The notes under the pieces: model-generated
The model's input: only the letters and a program-made list of their open reading frames with translations
The model's database searches: none
Told to the model about the DNA's origin: nothing
In this document: positions 22,374 through 25,224 of the stretch, piece after piece
Layout: the number at the start of each line of letters is the position of its first letter
Numbering within the stretch: position 1 is the first letter of the stretch
Position numbers and translations under genes: made by a program
IMG/VR virus record: IMGVR_UViG_3300046714_000030
Location: 1 to 25,224 of that record
Length of the DNA stretch: 25,224 nucleotides
Strand: one strand, 5' to 3'
Origin: a virus

Positions 22374-22786
22374 ACTTCGCTCCGATCTACTCGCGCGCGC
22401 CGGACTTCCAATGGGTCTCGGGCTACGCGACCGCCGCGAACACGACCGCCGATCTCACGGCGGGGACGATCTATCTCGCGTTCACGGCGGGCGCGGACGG
22501 AGGAACGCTTCCGAAGCTGATCTTCCGCTCGACGCCAGCGGGAACGACGACGAAGACGGTCGCGCGCATCTGGATCAACAACGGATCGACGACGGGAACG
22601 GCGGCGAACAATCAACTAATCGACGAAGTCCCGCTCGCGGCGACCGCGTCGGATGCGGACGATCCGACGACCGGGATCGTCTGGACGCTCGGGCATCAAC
22701 TCCCGGCGGGCTATCGCATCTACGTCACGCTCGGAACAGGTTCGGCGAACGGCTGGGCGATCTCGTCTCCGGGCGGAAAGTATTAA
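22370..22786 (+). CDS. Small beta-rich virion-type protein
   Basis: A 138-residue Thr/Ala/Gly-rich protein, start ATG overlapping the previous stop. Strand-rich pattern: TADLTAGTIYLAFTA, KLIFRSTPAGTTTKTVARIW, NNQLIDEVPLAAT, then GHQLPAGYRIYVTLGTGSAN and ending near GWAISSPGGKY. It resembles short conserved phage proteins of the fibre region that have no assigned function. There is no signal peptide or membrane segment. Given its place between a fibre-type domain and three glycine-rich proteins, a tail surface or fibre-connecting role is plausible, but this is inferred from context. Confidence 0.6.
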   Translation: MNFAPIYSRAPDFQWVSGYATAANTTADLTAGTIYLAFTAGADGGTLPKLIFRSTPAGTTTKTVARIWINNGSTTGTAANNQLIDEVPLAATASDADDPTTGIVWTLGHQLPAGYRIYVTLGTGSANGWAISSPGGKY

Positions 22787-22795
22787 GCTCCGCTG

Positions 22796-23680
22796 ATGTT
22801 CCCGAACGAGCCCTTCCCCACGCCGGGGCTTCAGGGCTGGAAGACGCAAATCTTTAGCGATGCGTTCGTCAACGTCGCGCCGAAGTGGAAGAAGCCGCCG
22901 GGAATCTCGCTCGTCCATGCGTTAGTGATCGGTCCCGGCGGCGGCGGCGCGGGCGGAACGAGCGGCGGCGCGGTCAACCGAACGGGCGGCGGCGGCGGCG
23001 GAAGCGGCGCGATCACGCGCGGCGTGTTCCCGGCGTGGGCGCTCCCCGAGTTTCTTTTCCCGCTCATGGGAACAAGTCTGGGCGGCGCGGCTGGCGTGGG
23101 CGGCGGAACGGCGACCGCCGCCTATATCTTGACGCATCCGTTGATTATCACGGTCGAGACGCTCTTTCTCTATGCCGCAAGCGGCAACCCGGGCGCGGCG
23201 GCGGGAACAGCGGGAACGGCGGCGGCGATCACGGCGACTACAACGCATTGCCTTGCGTCGCTCGGAAACTGGACGTCGATCGCGGGCGTCGCTGGCGGCG
23301 CGGGCGCGGTCGGCGCGGGCGCGCAAGCGGTCTCGGGCTCGGGAGTCGGAACGGTTCTCACGGGCGGCGGCGGCGGCGGCGGCTCGTCGAACGTCGGCGC
23401 GAATGGAACAGGCGGCGGCGTCGCCGCGCATGGCTTTCATCCCGGGCTCGCGGCGACCGCGATCTCCGGCATCGACGGCGCACTCGGCGTCTCGCTTCTG
23501 AGCGCGCTCCGTCCGTTCTTCGCTTGCGGCGGCGCGGGCGGAAGCGGCAACGGCGCGGGGACGGGCGGACGTGGCGGCTACGGCGCGTTCGGCTGCGGCG
23601 GCGGCGGCGGCGCGGGCGGCGGAACGGGCGGACGTGGCGGCGACGGCGGGAACGGTTTAATCATCATTTCGTGCGGATGA
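22796..23680 (+). CDS. Glycine-rich adhesin-like tail protein, paralogue 1
   Basis: A 294-residue protein with a short non-repetitive head (MFPNEPFPTPGLQGWK; KWKKPPGISLVHALVIGPGG) followed by glycine-rich blocks separated by conserved hydrophobic segments. These are TRGVFPAWALPEFLFPLMG, a segment with LFLYAASG, LASLGNWTSIAG, LTGGGGGGG, and a C-terminal CGGAGGSG ... GCGGGGGAGG ... LIIISC. Three Cys (FFACGG, FGCGGG, ISCG) recur in paralogue 2. The pattern fits the glycine-rich domain of phage fibres and may fold as polyglycine type II helices, as known for gp38 adhesins of some T4-like phages. It is probably receptor-binding. The two downstream genes are paralogues. Confidence 0.75.
   Translation: MFPNEPFPTPGLQGWKTQIFSDAFVNVAPKWKKPPGISLVHALVIGPGGGGAGGTSGGAVNRTGGGGGGSGAITRGVFPAWALPEFLFPLMGTSLGGAAGVGGGTATAAYILTHPLIITVETLFLYAASGNPGAAAGTAGTAAAITATTTHCLASLGNWTSIAGVAGGAGAVGAGAQAVSGSGVGTVLTGGGGGGGSSNVGANGTGGGVAAHGFHPGLAATAISGIDGALGVSLLSALRPFFACGGAGGSGNGAGTGGRGGYGAFGCGGGGGAGGGTGGRGGDGGNGLIIISCG
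23363..23383 (+). repeat. (GGC)7 triplet tract
   Basis: Seven GGC codons in a row encode seven glycines in paralogue 1; shorter tracts occur near 22937, 22987, 23597, 23815 and 24283. Slippage would change the protein length without breaking the frame. Confidence 0.6.
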
Positions 23681-23684
23681 AACG

Positions 23685-24611
23685 ATGTTCGTAGACACGG
23701 ACGCGAGAACGCGAATCTTCGGACACGCGCGGATGATCCCGGGCGCGCGCTCGCCTAGCGGGGTCTGGGTCAAGCCGAAGGGAATTACGTTCGTTCACAT
23801 TCTGATTCTGGGCGGCGGCGGAAGCGGCGGCGGCGGACGAACGGACGTCGCCGGGATCGGTCGGCAAGGCGGAAGCGGCGGCGGCGGCGGAGCCACGACG
23901 CGCGGCACGTTCCCCGCCTACGCGCTCCCGGATATTCTCTACCCCCGCATGGACGCGGCGGCGACGGGCGGCGCGGGCGGCGCGCCGACGGCGAACAACG
24001 GAATCGGCGGCTCGGTTGGCGGCTCGGCGTGGGTCAGCGTGGACCCGATTCTCTCGACGGCGGGCTATCTTCTTCTTCTCGCGAACGGCGGCGCGGGCGG
24101 AAGCGGCGGCGGGACGGGCGCGGGCGGTCCCACGGGCGGCGGCGGCGCGGTGGCGACGCTCGCGGGCGCGATGGCTCTCTCGTCGCTCGGGGTATGGAAC
24201 TCGACGAACGGCACGATCGGCGCGCAAGGGGGAACGGGCGCGGCGGCGGCGAATGGATCGGGACAAGGCGGCTTGCTCACGGGCGGCGGCGGCGGCGGGC
24301 AAGCGACGAACTTGAACGTCGGAACCGTGGGCGGCGGGACGACGGCATATGGAGTAATGCCCGCGTTCGCGTCGACCGCCGCGTCGGGCGTGACTGGCTT
24401 GAATGGCTTCTTCGACTTTTCCCGGAGCTACGGCGGAAACTTCGTGTTCATGGTATGCGGCGGCGCGGGCGGATCGGGGCATGGAACCGGAACAGGCGGA
24501 GACGGCGGGATGGGCGGTCCGGGTTGCGGCGGCGCGGGCGGCGCGGGCGGCGTTCAAGGCGGCAGCGGGGGCAACGGCGGATCGCCGTTGATCGTGATCG
24601 CGTGTTCGTAA
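23685..24611 (+). CDS. Glycine-rich adhesin-like tail protein, paralogue 2
   Basis: A 308-residue paralogue of the preceding protein with the same segment order: a head (MFVDTDARTRIFGHARM), WVKPKGITFVHILILGGGG, TRGTFPAYALPDILYPRMD, YLLLLANGGAGGSGGGTGAG, SLGVWNSTNGTIG, LTGGGGGG, VMPAFASTAASGVTGLNGF, and the C-terminal CGGAGGSGHGTGTGG with GCGGAGGAGG and LIVIACS. The hydrophobic segments are better conserved than the lengths of the glycine blocks. The ATG lies 4 bases after the previous stop. It could form a heteromeric fibre tip with its neighbours or give a different receptor specificity. Confidence 0.75.
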   Translation: MFVDTDARTRIFGHARMIPGARSPSGVWVKPKGITFVHILILGGGGSGGGGRTDVAGIGRQGGSGGGGGATTRGTFPAYALPDILYPRMDAAATGGAGGAPTANNGIGGSVGGSAWVSVDPILSTAGYLLLLANGGAGGSGGGTGAGGPTGGGGAVATLAGAMALSSLGVWNSTNGTIGAQGGTGAAAANGSGQGGLLTGGGGGGQATNLNVGTVGGGTTAYGVMPAFASTAASGVTGLNGFFDFSRSYGGNFVFMVCGGAGGSGHGTGTGGDGGMGGPGCGGAGGAGGVQGGSGGNGGSPLIVIACS

Positions 24612-25224
24612 ACGAGCCGATCCCGTCGTCGGAGAACAAGGGCTGGCGCGAGTTCGTCGTCCCGGCGGTCGGCGAGATTGTCTGGACGAAGCCGAAGGGC
24701 GTCAGCGTCATCATGTTCACGGTCATCGCTCCGGGCGGCGCGGGCGGCGGCGGCGAATCGAACGCGGGCGGAAACGCGCGAATCGGCGGCGCGGGCGGCG
24801 GCGCGGGCGCGATCACGCGCGGCGTGTTCCTCGCCTACCTTCTACCCGACATTCTCATTCTGGGCGGCGGCGTCCCGGGCGGGAGCGACGTTCCGCAAGG
24901 CGGCGCGCCCGGAGCGGGCGGCGGCGCGAGCGGCGGCGCGGGCGAAGCGCAAGGCTTCGCCTACGTCCGACTTCAGGATGGCTCGACCGCGCCTTATCTC
25001 CTCTTGCTTGCGAACGGCGGGCAACCCGGACCCGGAGGAGATGGAACGGGGCAAACAGGCGGCGTCGGCGGCGTCGCGTCGGCGGCGACCGCTCACGTTC
25101 TCGCGTCGCTCGGGACGTGGCTCTCGATCGGCGGACTATCTGGCGGGAACTCGTCGAACGCGGGCGTGGGCGGGAACGCATCCGGCGGCGTGACGATCCC
25201 GACTCCGCTTACGGGCGGGAGTGG
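24602..25224 (+). CDS. Glycine-rich adhesin-like tail protein, paralogue 3 (partial at right edge)
   Basis: The frame is open from GTG 24602 to the window edge (207 codons plus 2 bases) and has no stop in the window. The start overlaps the previous gene by 10 bases. GTG TTC GTA AAC parallels the ATG TTC GTA GAC of paralogue 2, and the head VNEPIPSSENKGW parallels NEPFPTPGLQGW of paralogue 1, so GTG is well supported. The segment order is the same: WTKPKGVSVIMFTVIAPGG, ITRGVFLAYLLPDILILGGG, YLLLLANGGQPGPGGDGTG, LASLGTWLSIGGLSGG and a final LTGGS. The C-terminal Cys-containing part lies beyond the window. Confidence 0.75.
   Translation, partial: MFVNEPIPSSENKGWREFVVPAVGEIVWTKPKGVSVIMFTVIAPGGAGGGGESNAGGNARIGGAGGGAGAITRGVFLAYLLPDILILGGGVPGGSDVPQGGAPGAGGGASGGAGEAQGFAYVRLQDGSTAPYLLLLANGGQPGPGGDGTGQTGGVGGVASAATAHVLASLGTWLSIGGLSGGNSSNAGVGGNASGGVTIPTPLTGGS

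Noticed and set aside
22930-24600. GGC-rich runs as a CRISPR array or non-coding satellite
   Set aside because: The runs are in-frame glycine codons without regular spacers or conserved direct repeats.
1-25224. tRNA, rRNA, integrase, attachment site, insertion sequence
   Set aside because: I found no matching cloverleaf, recombinase motif or terminal inverted repeats; the coding density leaves almost no room for them.

Overview
The window is a GC-rich stretch from a tailed bacteriophage or prophage. It is the late structural operon of a siphovirus, with lambda-like head genes and tape measure. Every gene is on the + strand. Almost all neighbours overlap by a few bases (ATGA, TAATG, GTGA) or lie within about 25 bases of each other. 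There are no bacterial housekeeping genes, tRNAs, integrase, lysis or replication genes. The host and the temperate or lytic lifestyle therefore cannot be read from this piece. The last gene runs off the right edge.

Head module (1-8351). The order follows lambda: small terminase, a small cysteine-containing protein, large terminase (GpA type), gpW-like head completion protein, portal (gpB type), and an S49 protease (gpC type) with a scaffold-like C-terminus preceded by its own strong ribosome binding site (Nu3-like). Next come the decoration and major capsid proteins, which are separate genes in lambda (D and E) but one continuous 496-residue ORF here, joined by a hydrophobic linker. A gpFII-like connector follows.

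Tail start and cargo (8348-11920). A gpU-like tail terminator is followed by a tiny membrane protein. Then come four genes that are not ordinary morphogenesis genes: a DUF115/MptE-like protein, a glycosyltransferase-like protein, an FkbM-type SAM methyltransferase and a GT9-like glycosyltransferase. They sit between the tail terminator and the tail tube gene, so they are expressed with virion genes. Modification of virion proteins or host glycans is a reasonable hypothesis.

Tail module (11931-22786). This holds the tail tube protein, a gpG/gpT-type pair of tail assembly chaperones linked by a likely -1 frameshift on a run of seven T, an 836-residue tape measure protein, and then a set of structural proteins unlike lambda M/L/K/I/J. 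A roughly 70-residue beta-type module recurs once in the 769-residue protein and twice in the 405-residue protein, where it appears to interrupt a recognisable backbone.

Right end (22796-25224). Three tandem paralogous glycine-rich proteins, the third cut by the window edge, look like receptor-binding adhesins or fibre tips of the polyglycine type.

Across the whole window GGCC is extremely rare despite the high GC. Gly-Pro pairs switch from the usual GGC codon to GGT or GGA. This suggests selection against a GGCC-type restriction site.
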